From the NCBI GenBank assembly GCA_046582495.1, contig JAYGEG010000134.1, positions 1-11,718 of the forward strand: a stretch of DNA of 11,718 bases, read 5' to 3'. Position numbers and translations under genes: made by a program. The notes under the pieces were generated by a model. That model did no database searches. It was not told where the DNA came from and saw only the letters and a list, made by a program, of their open reading frames with translations. Position 1 is the stretch's first letter, and the number at the start of each line of letters is the position of its first letter. The stretch comes from TMED23 sp913054205 (lineage in GTDB: Bacteria; Pseudomonadota; Alphaproteobacteria; Rhodospirillales; UBA2165). Below are positions 1-7,372 of the stretch, piece by piece.

Positions 1-197
1 AGTTCATCCACTAATTTCTGCAAGTCACCCGAACTTTGTTGGCTGGTGGAAGATGCCGGTGCATTTGGAGCCGTCCAGGTTTTATATTTTGTTTGGGCGG
101 AAGCTGTTTGAAATCCAATGGTGAATAGAAAAACCCCAGAAATCATAATTAATTTCTGAATAAATAACTTTGAGGATAAAACCTGTACGCTATTCAT
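1..197 (-). CDS. Exported protein, N-terminal fragment (runs off the window)
   Basis: Reading leftward from an ATG at 197-195, an open frame of 65 codons continues past the window edge. The product starts MNSVQVLSSKLFIQKLIMIS and has a basic N-region, a hydrophobic stretch (about residues 17-30) and an Ala-X-Ala site (TASA, before QTKYKTW). This is a typical Sec signal peptide cleaved by signal peptidase I, so the protein is probably periplasmic or envelope-bound. The mature part begins with a low-complexity Pro/Ala/Ser/Thr/Gln linker and then SGDLQKLVDEL, which looks helical. A GGGAG ribosome binding site (206-210) sits upstream of the ATG. The family cannot be recognised from 65 residues. 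It is divergent from the ligase gene, with only 86 bases between the two starts. Confidence 0.7.
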   Translation of the reverse strand, partial: MNSVQVLSSKLFIQKLIMISGVFLFTIGFQTASAQTKYKTWTAPNAPASSTSQQSSGDLQKLVDE

Positions 198-214
198 AAT
201 TTTCGCTCCCTAGT

Positions 215-240
215 GTATTCGAATTAAGGTATTAGAATAC
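215..240. promoter_or_regulatory. Dyad-symmetric candidate operator between divergent genes
   Basis: GTATTCGAAT (215-224) and ATTAGAATAC (231-240) form a 10-bp inverted repeat with one mismatch around a 6-base AT-rich centre. It lies in the 86-base gap between the divergent exported-protein and feruloyl-CoA synthase genes, where a dimeric repressor could control both. The symmetry is seen directly; the regulator and the function are inferred. No regulator gene is present in the window. Confidence 0.35.
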
Positions 241-283
241 GATAAGTCACCAAGAAAAGCGATATGAATAGGGAGAGAAATGG

Positions 284-2122
284 ATGGCTGCTCCGGTTAA
301 AATGATATCAATGGCCCCGCCGGAAGTAGAGGTGGAAAATCTAAGCGATGGCAGTGTTATATTGCGCTCGCCTCAACCCCTTGGTGAGTACCCAAATTCG
401 CAAAGTGCATGGATCATCAAATGGGCTTCAAAAACGCCAGATTCTACATTTGTAGCTGATCGGACAGGCGAAGGCGGTGATTGGCGCCGGGTGAGCTATG
501 AGGATTTCCTCAGCCAGATTAAATCCGTCGCGCAGGCATTGCTAAACCGCGGCCTATCTGCCGAGCGGCCGGTGGCCATCCTTTCCGACAATGCCGTTGA
601 TAATGCATTGCTGCTCTACGGCGCGATGCATGTTGGCATTCCTGTTGTGCCCGTATCACCAGCCTATTCGCTGATGTCTCAGGATTTTGGCAAACTCAAA
701 CACATCATTGAGCTAACCACACCTGGACTTGTTTATGTTGCAGATGGTGAGAAATTTGCCAACGCCCTGAGGAGTGTAGATTTTGGCGACGCTGAATTTG
801 TGGTGAGCGCCAATCCGCCTGCGGGTATTAAATCATCAGGATTTGAAGAATTGGTGTCAACTCAATCAACAGGAGAAGTTGATCAGGCCTATCAAAAAGT
901 CGATCCAGATACGATCGCGAAAATTCTATTCACCTCGGGATCGACAGGCCAGCCCAAGGGTGTGATCAACACTCAACGCATGCTGTGTTCAAATCAACAG
1001 GCGATGGCACAGTGCTGGACATTTTTAGAGGAAAGACCGCCGGTTATGGTCGATTGGTTGCCTTGGAATCATACGTTTGGCGGCAATTATGTGTTTAATA
1101 TGGTGCTTCGCAATGGCGGCACGTTATATGTGGATGGCGGAAAACCTGCGCCAGGTTTGATCGATCAAACAGTGGCGAACCTGAAGGAAATTTCGCCGAC
1201 AATATATAATAACGTCCCTCGGGGCTTTGATATGCTATTGCCCCATTTAGAAACTGATGAAGATTTGCGGCGCTCTTTTTTTAAAGATTTGGATCTGATT
1301 TTTTATGCAGCTGCAGCCTTAACTCAAAATGCATGGGAGCGTTTGGAGGCAGTTTCAGAAAAATCAATCGGCAAGCGCGTCATGATGTTATCGGGCTGGG
1401 GGGCCACAGAAACAGCGCCAGACAACACACTCGTTCACTGGCCCATTGAAAAAGCCGGCGTCATCGGCTCACCCGTTCCGGGAACTGATATTAAGCTCAT
1501 TCCCAATGAAGAGAAACTCGAGATTAGAGTGCGCGGCCCGAACATAATGCCCGGCTATTTGAAGCGCGATGATTTGACCAAGGAAGCCTTCGACGAGGAT
1601 GGATTTTATTGCATCGGCGATGCTGCTCGATTGGAGGATCCGCTAGACCCTCGCAAAGGGATTGTTTTTGACGGACGGGTTTCCGAGAACTTCAAATTAT
1701 CAACGGGTACGTGGGTGTCGGTTGGCAATCTTAGAACGGCCGCAGTTGCTGCTGCCGACACTGTAATCCAGGATGCGGTTATCGCCGGTCAGGATCGAGA
1801 TGAGCTAGGTATTTTAGTTTTCCCGAACATTGCCGGCTGCCGAGCTTTGTGCCCTGATCTTCCCGAAGATGCCCCGCTTGACGACGTTATTGCCAACCAG
1901 ATCGTACAACAGGCGCTGATCGACGGATTGCAGCTCCATAACGACAATAATCCAAGCAGTAGTACACGCATAACCCGTGCTTTGATTATGACAGAGCCTG
2001 CCAATATCGATGCAAATGAGATCACTGACAAAGGTTACATGAATCAAAGGGCGGTTCTTTCGAGGCGGGCGGATTTGGTGGAGCAATTGTTCAGCGATGG
2101 TGATAAAACAATTAAAATTTAA
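284..2122 (+). CDS. fcs: Feruloyl-CoA synthase family acyl-CoA ligase
   Basis: This is an ATP-dependent acid-CoA ligase of the ANL superfamily, 612 residues. The family activates ferulate, p-coumarate or caffeate to the CoA thioester through an acyl-adenylate, in the cytoplasm. Visible motifs: the phosphate-binding loop LFTSGSTGQPKG (215-226), the A5 motif GWGATET (371-377), the YCIGD motif before residue 460, the hinge FDGRVSENFKLSTGTW (from 462) and the C-terminal lysine of ITDKGYMNQ (K583) expected to act in adenylation. The hinge form and the length match feruloyl-CoA synthases better than 4-coumarate-CoA ligases (about 550 residues). ATG 284 has GGGAGAG at 271-277, six bases upstream; an ATG at 280 is in another frame. 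Substrate is inferred: no enoyl-CoA hydratase/aldolase (the usual partner that gives vanillin) is in the window, so a related aryl acid is possible. Confidence 0.85.
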   Translation: MAAPVKMISMAPPEVEVENLSDGSVILRSPQPLGEYPNSQSAWIIKWASKTPDSTFVADRTGEGGDWRRVSYEDFLSQIKSVAQALLNRGLSAERPVAILSDNAVDNALLLYGAMHVGIPVVPVSPAYSLMSQDFGKLKHIIELTTPGLVYVADGEKFANALRSVDFGDAEFVVSANPPAGIKSSGFEELVSTQSTGEVDQAYQKVDPDTIAKILFTSGSTGQPKGVINTQRMLCSNQQAMAQCWTFLEERPPVMVDWLPWNHTFGGNYVFNMVLRNGGTLYVDGGKPAPGLIDQTVANLKEISPTIYNNVPRGFDMLLPHLETDEDLRRSFFKDLDLIFYAAAALTQNAWERLEAVSEKSIGKRVMMLSGWGATETAPDNTLVHWPIEKAGVIGSPVPGTDIKLIPNEEKLEIRVRGPNIMPGYLKRDDLTKEAFDEDGFYCIGDAARLEDPLDPRKGIVFDGRVSENFKLSTGTWVSVGNLRTAAVAAADTVIQDAVIAGQDRDELGILVFPNIAGCRALCPDLPEDAPLDDVIANQIVQQALIDGLQLHNDNNPSSSTRITRALIMTEPANIDANEITDKGYMNQRAVLSRRADLVEQLFSDGDKTIKI

Positions 2123-2205
2123 TTTACCGAAGGCCTTGAAACTGTTGATTCAAATAAACAAATAACAAATTAGTTAAATTGTGTAGTTTCTTAGAGACAA
2201 AATTT

Positions 2206-2517
2206 ATGGCGAATGAAATTTCAACCCAGCAGAATCGCAATTTCCTAGATGGAAATGAGACCGAGACTGAAGAATTTGTCACTTTTAAAGTCAGCAATCA
2301 GTTGTTTGGAGTTCCGATACTACAGGTGCGCGATATTCTCCATCTAGAGAAAATTGCTTTTATTCCATTGGCTCCGCCTCATGTTTCGGGCTCTATTAAT
2401 CTGAGGGGCCAAATTGTGACCGTGATCGATGTGCGTGTCAGTTCAGGCTCGTCAAATTTTGAGCTTCAACAAACGAGCCGCATTTTTCCCCAAGATTGCG
2501 TCCTGTTGGGCGCGTGA
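2206..2517 (+). pseudogene. cheW: Truncated CheW-like chemotaxis coupling protein
   Basis: CheW is a small cytoplasmic adaptor that links chemoreceptors to the kinase CheA, normally about 150-170 residues in an SH3-like double barrel. Here residues 22-77 (EEFVTFKVSNQLFGVPILQV, the IPLAPPHVSGSINLRG stretch, VTVIDVR) are a clear N-terminal CheW half. Homology stops after VTVIDVR (about base 2437). The remaining 26 residues are unrelated, ending LLGA, because the frame runs antisense into the 3' end of the amidohydrolase gene (stop at 2452-2454). The second half, including the receptor/CheA contact surface, is missing, so the product is very unlikely to work. The start at ATG 2206 is preferred over a TTG at 2179 because conservation begins later and the TTG lacks a ribosome binding site; even ATG 2206 has only a weak AGAGA upstream. 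No other chemotaxis gene is nearby. Confidence 0.75.
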
Positions 2518-3472
2518 CAATTTTTTTGTTTTTCGTATGAAACTTATCGGGTTTGTTTCTCCAAATGGAAAATCCGTACCCATTACAATATTATTAGCAC
2601 TCACTTTGGTTGAAAGAAAATCTAGCATATCCGGATTGAAGACAACTGTCTCGTAGTGAAATTTACGGATATAGGAACTCATGCTGCCTTTTAGAGACCC
2701 GCCGTCACGGCCGGCTCGGTAGGCATTGTCCTGCCTTCCGGCGTAATAGGGAAGATACCCGCCACCATGAGCGATCAGCAGCTTCAATTTTGGAAACTTA
2801 TCAAGCACACCTTCATAGACCAGCGAGGACATTGCGAGTGCTTCTTCGTAAGGTTGCCCGACCATAAAGGCGAGGCCAAACTTTTTAAGGCGCGGATCAG
2901 AATTCCCTGCCGGATGGATGAAAATTGGGACATCCAATTGCTGAGCTTTACGCCAAAATGGATGGAATTTTTTGTCGCCTAACTCATCGCCGCGGACAAC
3001 GGTTGAAATCTGCACACCTCTAAGGCCATTTTTCATGATCATGCGATCAAGTTCTTTAGCGGACATTTTGGGATCCTGGAGAGGTACGATACCTATACCG
3101 GCGAGGCGGTCTGGATGTTCTGCGACAGCTTCTGCGACACTGTCATTCACCCGTTGAACAATCTTCAAGGCTTTGGAAGGTGCCATTGGCTCAGTATTGT
3201 GATGGATTAGGCTTGGCGATATCACCTGCATATCGATGCCCATTTTGTCCAATTCTTTGAAACGCGCGGACATGTCTGTCATGCGCAACATGGTCATTTG
3301 ACTGTGCTTACTGCCGCCAAGACTGGTTTGCTTGCCGAGACCAATGCGCGAATGCAAAGAATTTTTTTGAGTGAGTTCAAAAACTTTGGGATTAACAATA
3401 TGCCCATGAAAGTCGATGACGAAAGGTTTTTTTTGGTAGTGACTTTCTCTTTGAATTGGCTTTTGCAGCCAT
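2452..3472 (-). pseudogene. ACMSD-family amidohydrolase (Amidohydrolase_2), frameshifted near its N-terminus
   Basis: This is a TIM-barrel metal-dependent hydrolase/decarboxylase related to aminocarboxymuconate-semialdehyde decarboxylase and aromatic-acid decarboxylases. The open frame from 3357 lacks the essential N-terminal HxH. That motif is encoded just upstream (VIDFHGHIVNPKVF, 3420-3379) in the same frame, but the only good start, ATG 3472-3470 behind GGGAGG, lies in a different frame. Removing one A from the eight-A run (T8 at 3427-3434 on the plus strand) joins them into 339 residues, a normal family length. In that reconstruction the metal and active-site residues are H22 and H24, H186 (FIHPAGNSD), H235 (LIAHGGGYLPYYAGRQD) and D300 (MGTDFPFG). 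The C-terminus (ILGKNAARLLKLKI) looks complete. The substrate is unknown; an aromatic acid or its ring-cleavage product is likely. It starts 81 bases after prfC and may be cotranscribed with it. Confidence 0.8.
3427..3434 (-). repeat. Homopolymer A8 (mRNA sense) at the amidohydrolase frameshift
   Basis: Eight consecutive A residues on the coding strand lie 18 codons or fewer from the ATG. The frame from the ATG gives a 20-residue peptide ending soon after the run (TGA-like read-out in the HGH region), whereas seven A residues would give MAAKANSKRKSLPKKPFVID and continue into the HGH motif. The run is therefore the most economical place for the one-base difference. Confidence 0.7.
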
Positions 3473-3479
3473 TATTAAT

Positions 3480-3485
3480 CCTCCC
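3480..3485 (-). promoter_or_regulatory. Ribosome binding site of the amidohydrolase
   Basis: GGGAGG on the minus strand is seven bases upstream of ATG 3472. It is the best site in the region and fixes the intended start there, although that ATG is out of frame with the body of the gene. This is the main argument that the gene is frameshifted and does not simply start at the TTG at 3357. Confidence 0.65.
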
Positions 3486-3553
3486 AGAAACTGAATGGCA
3501 ATTGTCACGCGAATTTCGAAAAGAGGCAATCGGAAGTTGTTATTGTTAAGTGG

Positions 3554-5161
3554 TTAGCTGAATTGTTCTTTTATTTTTAAAAACTCCACATCCGGGAAAT
3601 CCTCGCCGGCGCGATCTAGGTGCCAGGCATTTCGAGCCAGAAAAACGGGGTCTTTATCGTGGTCATCGGCGATGGCGGTGCTGTTCTCGTCGATGAATTT
3701 TTTGAGTATTTGGCTGTCATCGGCTCTAATCCAGCGCGCCGTATAGAGCGAGGTGGATTCAAATATGACCGGAACTTCGTATTCGGTGCGAATGCGGTCT
3801 GCCATGACCTCGAATTGCAGTGAGCCGATCACGCCAACAATCCAATCTGCACCGATACGCGGTTTGAAAACCCTGGCGGCACCTTCTTCGGCGAGCTGTT
3901 GCAGGGCGCGCCCTAAATGCTTGGCCCTCATGGGGTCTTCCGGGCGAACCGTTTGCAATAGCTCGGGCGCAAAGCTTGGGATGCCGGTAAAGTGCAAATC
4001 TTCGCCTTCGGTCAGTGCATCGCCGATCCGAAGATTACCGTGGTTTGGAATGCCGATAATGTCTCCGGCATATGCCTCTTCCGCGGTTTCCCGCTCCTGT
4101 GCCAAAAATAAAACGGGATTGTGGAGATTCAATATTTTACTGCTTCGAACATGTTTAAGTTTCATGCCACGCTTAAAATGGCCGGACGACAGTCTGAAGA
4201 AGGCAATACGATCGCGGTGCTTAGGGTCCATGTTGGCTTGAATTTTAAAGACGAATCCGCTGACTTTGTTTTCTTGCGGATCAATTGTGCGGTTTTCCGT
4301 CGGCTGCGGGCGAGGCGAGGGTGCAAATTTTCCGATGCCGTCGAGTAATTCTCGAACACCAAAATTATTAATCGCGCTGCCGAAAAAGATGGGGCTGAGA
4401 TGACCTTCACGATAGGACTTTAGATCAAACTTGGGGCAAAGTTCGCGCACCATCTCCACTTCTTCGCGGAGCTTTGCCACCGCGTAGTCAGGCAATAATT
4501 CATCGAGCTTGGGGTCATCCAGGCCTTCACATTTTTCAATTTTGCCGGGATCTTCGTCGTTTGTGCCGCCACTCGCTTTGCCTTTCGGCATTAGAACAAG
4601 GCGATCATTTAAAATGTCATAGCAGCCTAAAAAATCACGGCCCATGCCGATGGGCCAACTGGCGGGTGTCACATCCAAAGCGAGAGATTGCTCAATCTCA
4701 TCCAATATTTCAAATGAGTCGCGCGCTTCACGGTCCATTTTGTTGATAAAAGTAACAATCGGAACATCGCGGAGGCGGCAAACTTCAAACAATTTGCGGG
4801 TCTGTTGCTCAATGCCTTTGGCCGCATCGATCACCATAACAGCGGAATCTACCGCCGTGAGGGTCCGGTAGGTGTCCTCACTAAAATCTTCGTGGCCCGG
4901 GGTATCCAACAAATTAAACGTGCGGCCATCATATTCATAGGTCATAATCGAAGAGGCGACTGAAATGCCGCGTTCCCGTTCAACTTTCATCCAATCCGAA
5001 TGCGCACGCCGTTTGTCACCGCGCGCTTTTACGGCACCGGCCAACTGAATGGCACCACCAAAAAGCAAAAGCTTTTCGGTGAGCGTAGTTTTACCGGCAT
5101 CTGGATGCGAAATGATCGCAAACGTGCGGCGCTTGGCTATGGACTCTTCAAGCTGAGACAT
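3554..5161 (-). CDS. prfC: Peptide chain release factor 3 (RF3)
   Basis: RF3 is a ribosome-associated GTPase that removes RF1/RF2 after peptide release. The 535-residue product has the full set of translational GTPase motifs: G1 SHPDAGKTT (18-26), the switch region with ERERGISVASS (61-71), G3 DTPGHEDF (86-93) and G4 NKMD (140-143), followed by an EF-Tu-like domain II and the RF3 C-terminal domain (DWIVGVIGSLQFEVMADRI). The length fits the family (about 530). ATG 5161 is chosen because about ten residues before RRTFAIIS matches typical RF3. An upstream in-frame TTG at 5206 would add 15 Lys/Asp-rich residues, has no ribosome binding site and lies inside a predicted hairpin. It lies between a degenerate HtrA-like gene upstream and the amidohydrolase downstream, all on the same strand. 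Confidence 0.95.
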   Translation of the reverse strand: MSQLEESIAKRRTFAIISHPDAGKTTLTEKLLLFGGAIQLAGAVKARGDKRRAHSDWMKVERERGISVASSIMTYEYDGRTFNLLDTPGHEDFSEDTYRTLTAVDSAVMVIDAAKGIEQQTRKLFEVCRLRDVPIVTFINKMDREARDSFEILDEIEQSLALDVTPASWPIGMGRDFLGCYDILNDRLVLMPKGKASGGTNDEDPGKIEKCEGLDDPKLDELLPDYAVAKLREEVEMVRELCPKFDLKSYREGHLSPIFFGSAINNFGVRELLDGIGKFAPSPRPQPTENRTIDPQENKVSGFVFKIQANMDPKHRDRIAFFRLSSGHFKRGMKLKHVRSSKILNLHNPVLFLAQERETAEEAYAGDIIGIPNHGNLRIGDALTEGEDLHFTGIPSFAPELLQTVRPEDPMRAKHLGRALQQLAEEGAARVFKPRIGADWIVGVIGSLQFEVMADRIRTEYEVPVIFESTSLYTARWIRADDSQILKKFIDENSTAIADDHDKDPVFLARNAWHLDRAGEDFPDVEFLKIKEQFS

Positions 5162-5199
5162 GGTCTTTGAAAATTTATCTTTCTTATCTTTTGGGCAAA

Positions 5200-5250
5200 C
5201 TGGCAATAGCGAGCGGCGCAGACATAGAGAGTTTTAATCGCTATTACCAG
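5200..5250 (-). terminator. Hairpin between the HtrA-like gene and prfC
   Basis: CGCTATTACCAG (5239-5250) and CTGGCAATAGCG (5200-5211) form a 12-base-pair stem in the minus-strand transcript, with one G-U pair and a 27-base loop. It begins 22 bases after the stop of the HtrA-like gene. It lacks a clear U-tract (only UUU follows), so it may be a weak or Rho-assisted terminator, an mRNA-end stabiliser, or a 5' leader structure of prfC. The stem is seen in the sequence; the role is inferred. Confidence 0.35.
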
Positions 5251-5271
5251 ACTTTCCTGACATCTGATGGA

Positions 5272-6303
5272 TCAGTGGTTTTTACGCCGGTCCATGAAGC
5301 TATAGCGACTGTCGGATGTAATGACGATATCAATATCCTCGCCATCGCGTCGGAGGTTCAAAGTGATGTCCGTGCCGGCGGGTCCCAAAGACCATAATAG
5401 ACGATACATAGCCGGTAAACTCGGGACATCTTGATCGTTTATGCCGGTGATTAAATCGCCAGGTTCAACAGCTGAAAGATCGGCCGGGCCGTCGGGGATG
5501 ACCCCGGATACAAATAGCCGGTTCATTGCCTCTGCGGTATACAAGCCGAGCCAGGGACGCTGCTCTCCTGAGGCAATTCCTTTTGAAACCAGATCGTCAT
5601 AGATTGGTTTTAATAAATCGATCGGCACGAACATATTGCCGGGGCTGTCTTTTTGACTTTTCTCGGCATCATTGACCCACAGTGATCCCAGACCGCAAAG
5701 TGTGCCGTCACTTCGAATGAGCGCCGCCCCGCTCCAATTTGGATGAATTGGGGAGGTGAAAATCGCGTTGTCCAACATATATTCCCAAGACCCCGCGAAT
5801 TCTCGCCGAGACACCACAGAAGCACTGATAGAATGATTGACGCCGCCATAGGGTGCGATAATCACCGGATCTTTCTCTGCCAGATCTTCGGCTCTTCCTA
5901 TGGCTATGGGGGTTATGTCAACAGATCCGCTAAGCGGTGATAACGCGTGGATGATTGCCATTCCGGATTCATGGTTATAACCGACAAGTTCCGCCTGCAC
6001 CGGAACTCCACCATTGGCCTTGATCGTGATTGTCCGCGCATCGACAACTAAATATCCAATGGTCAGCAGAAGGCCGTCATCGCTAATCAGAACCGCGTTG
6101 CCCTCGCGCTCAATCCCCAAAGTTCGAGCGCTAAAAGCATCTTCTGGCACTTCCGAAGTAAGCCGCACAACGGAATCGAGCGCTTTGTTGAGGTCGAAAT
6201 CGAGGTCTTCCTGCTTGGGATGGGGCGCCAGTTTTAGCGATGGATCGAGCAGGTGCAGCAGGCCGGTGGGCCGATGTCCATTTGCGCGTTCAATTCCAGC
6301 CAT
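5272..6303 (-). CDS. HtrA/DegP-like trypsin-fold protein with C-terminal PDZ domain, probably inactive
   Basis: The 343-residue product has a degenerate S1C (HtrA-type) protease domain (about 40-235) and a PDZ domain (about 250-330, from RPWLGLYT through VEPGDLITGINDQDV). The fold signature is visible in GNAVLISDDGLLLT (68-81), VGYNHESGMAIIHA (107-120) and NWSGAALIRSDGTLCGLGSL (189-208). Compared with active HtrA proteins the catalytic His region reads TIGYLVVDA in place of TNNHVV, and the Asp of the S-D-I/L-A-L motif is Gly114. The nucleophile serine is kept (S191) but in SGAAL, not SGGPL. No signal peptide or membrane segment is present at MAGIERANGHRPTG, so it appears cytoplasmic, unlike typical HtrA proteins. 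It is likely a peptide-binding or scaffold protein. The ribosome binding site is weak (GAAAGAAAAG). It is followed by prfC on the same strand. Confidence 0.75.
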   Translation of the reverse strand: MAGIERANGHRPTGLLHLLDPSLKLAPHPKQEDLDFDLNKALDSVVRLTSEVPEDAFSARTLGIEREGNAVLISDDGLLLTIGYLVVDARTITIKANGGVPVQAELVGYNHESGMAIIHALSPLSGSVDITPIAIGRAEDLAEKDPVIIAPYGGVNHSISASVVSRREFAGSWEYMLDNAIFTSPIHPNWSGAALIRSDGTLCGLGSLWVNDAEKSQKDSPGNMFVPIDLLKPIYDDLVSKGIASGEQRPWLGLYTAEAMNRLFVSGVIPDGPADLSAVEPGDLITGINDQDVPSLPAMYRLLWSLGPAGTDITLNLRRDGEDIDIVITSDSRYSFMDRRKNH

Positions 6304-6327
6304 TCGAAATACTTTTCTTTCGTGTTT

Positions 6328-6401
6328 TAATTCAAGTGACAGTTTACTTAATTAACTTCCATTCACAACTTTCTTACCTAAGAAAACTGTCACCTGAATT
6401 A
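6328..6401. repeat. 74-bp element with 23-bp imperfect inverted repeats (MITE-like or hairpin terminator)
   Basis: The arms at 6328-6350 and 6379-6401 match at 21 of 23 positions; the outer 18 bases (TAATTCAAGTGACAGTTT against TAATTCAGGTGACAGTTT) differ once. The loop is 28 bases. The element begins and ends with TA, the target used by Tc1/mariner-IS630 type elements, and its right end supplies the TAA stop of the EamA gene. In minus-strand RNA one mismatch becomes a G-U pair. No U-tract follows, so a classical intrinsic terminator is less likely. Origin as a mobile element is inferred from structure only. Confidence 0.5.
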
Positions 6402-7286
6402 TACGCGTCTTGATTCTCGATGCGCAATATAAGTTGATGCCGAGACGATTATAGCGGCTCCAATCCATGTCCACGCTCCCGGAAATTCGCTGAATATAAA
6501 AAATCCAATCAGCGCCGCCCAGATAAGCCGCGTGAAAACAAATGGCTCCAAGGCGCTCACTTCGACATATTTGAATGCCTGCACCATGCAAAGATGGGCA
6601 AGGGCGACAAAAACACCTGTTGCGGCAAGCCAGCCCAATTGTTCCAGGCTAGGGGTCTTCCATACGAAAAGCGCAAAACAAAATGATATTGGTGTTTGCA
6701 GAATGGCGACATAGGCACTGCAGGTGACTGCGCTATCTGTCTCCGAGAGATGTTTGGCAAACAGTTTGGTGCCGGCGCCGCACGCACCCGACAATATAAC
6801 AAAAAGAAAGCCAATGCTTAGCGTTTCAAATCCCGGCCGAATGATGACCAAAGCTCCGCAAATTCCGATGCCCAGGGCGATCCATCGGCGCATTTTGATT
6901 TTTTCACCCAAAAACAACATCGCGCCAACCGTAACAAATAGCGGCCCGGCCAATCCCAAAGCGACGGCATCGGCGAGAGGAACGAGCGAGAGCGCGGTGT
7001 ACCAGGCGATTAACGCGGCCACGTTAAAAAAGGCGCGGATAAAATGAAATTTAAATTTTGTCGTTTTAAGCGGCGATAAACCAACTTTTAAAAACCAGGG
7101 AACATAGAACAGGGCAGAAAAAAGGTTGGAGAAAAAGGCTATTTCAAAAGGGTGTAGCTCTGGGCCAATATGGCGAACAATACCGTGCGATGCGGTAAAG
7201 AAAAAGTTGCTGAATATGGTCAGGCCTGCGGCGAGCAGAAATGTAGATGACACAGCTATTCTGCTCGATGAAGCAGGATTGATCAT
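6399..7286 (-). CDS. EamA/DMT-superfamily permease
   Basis: This 295-residue protein is an inner-membrane transporter of the drug/metabolite (EamA, RhaT-like) superfamily. About ten hydrophobic segments can be traced in two homologous halves (roughly 15-150 and 155-290). Family-type signatures are AFFNVAALIAWYTALSLVPL and DAVALGLAGPLFVTVGAMLF in the first repeat, GEKIKMRRWIALGIGICGAL at the end of that repeat, and AHLCMVQAFKYVEVSALEPF then FSEFPGAWTWIGAAIIVSA in the second. The substrate cannot be predicted; members export amino acids, nucleosides or small metabolites. ATG 7286 is the only sensible start, though its upstream region lacks a strong ribosome binding site. Its stop codon TAA at 6401-6399 is formed by the edge of the inverted-repeat element. 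It follows the outer-membrane protein gene after 86 bases on the same strand. Confidence 0.85.
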   Translation of the reverse strand: MINPASSSRIAVSSTFLLAAGLTIFSNFFFTASHGIVRHIGPELHPFEIAFFSNLFSALFYVPWFLKVGLSPLKTTKFKFHFIRAFFNVAALIAWYTALSLVPLADAVALGLAGPLFVTVGAMLFLGEKIKMRRWIALGIGICGALVIIRPGFETLSIGFLFVILSGACGAGTKLFAKHLSETDSAVTCSAYVAILQTPISFCFALFVWKTPSLEQLGWLAATGVFVALAHLCMVQAFKYVEVSALEPFVFTRLIWAALIGFFIFSEFPGAWTWIGAAIIVSASTYIAHRESRRV

Positions 7287-7372
7287 TTCGGGGGCTCTAA
7301 AATTTACGGAAGTGGAGCCTAGCAGTCAAAATACCAAAACAAAAGATGGCAATTAATCAGAGGGGCATTTCC

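Noticed and set aside
2179..2205. TTG start giving a nine-residue longer CheW
   Set aside because: No ribosome binding site before it and the added residues are not CheW-like.
2123..2205. Terminator or small gene after the ligase
   Set aside because: Only an 8-base palindrome AAGGCCTT and AT-rich sequence are present; no stem with a U-tract and no open frame.
3753..4241. Plus-strand open frame of 162 codons
   Set aside because: It is antisense to prfC, Ser/Arg/Cys-rich with no domain, and has no ribosome binding site; a shadow frame.
5162..5206. Longer prfC using TTG 5206 as start (550 residues)
   Set aside because: No ribosome binding site, a Lys/Asp-rich extension not typical of RF3, and overlap with a hairpin arm; ATG 5161 gives the usual N-terminus.
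6014..6355. Plus-strand open frame of 113 codons over the HtrA-like gene
   Set aside because: Ser/Arg-rich composition typical of an antisense shadow frame.
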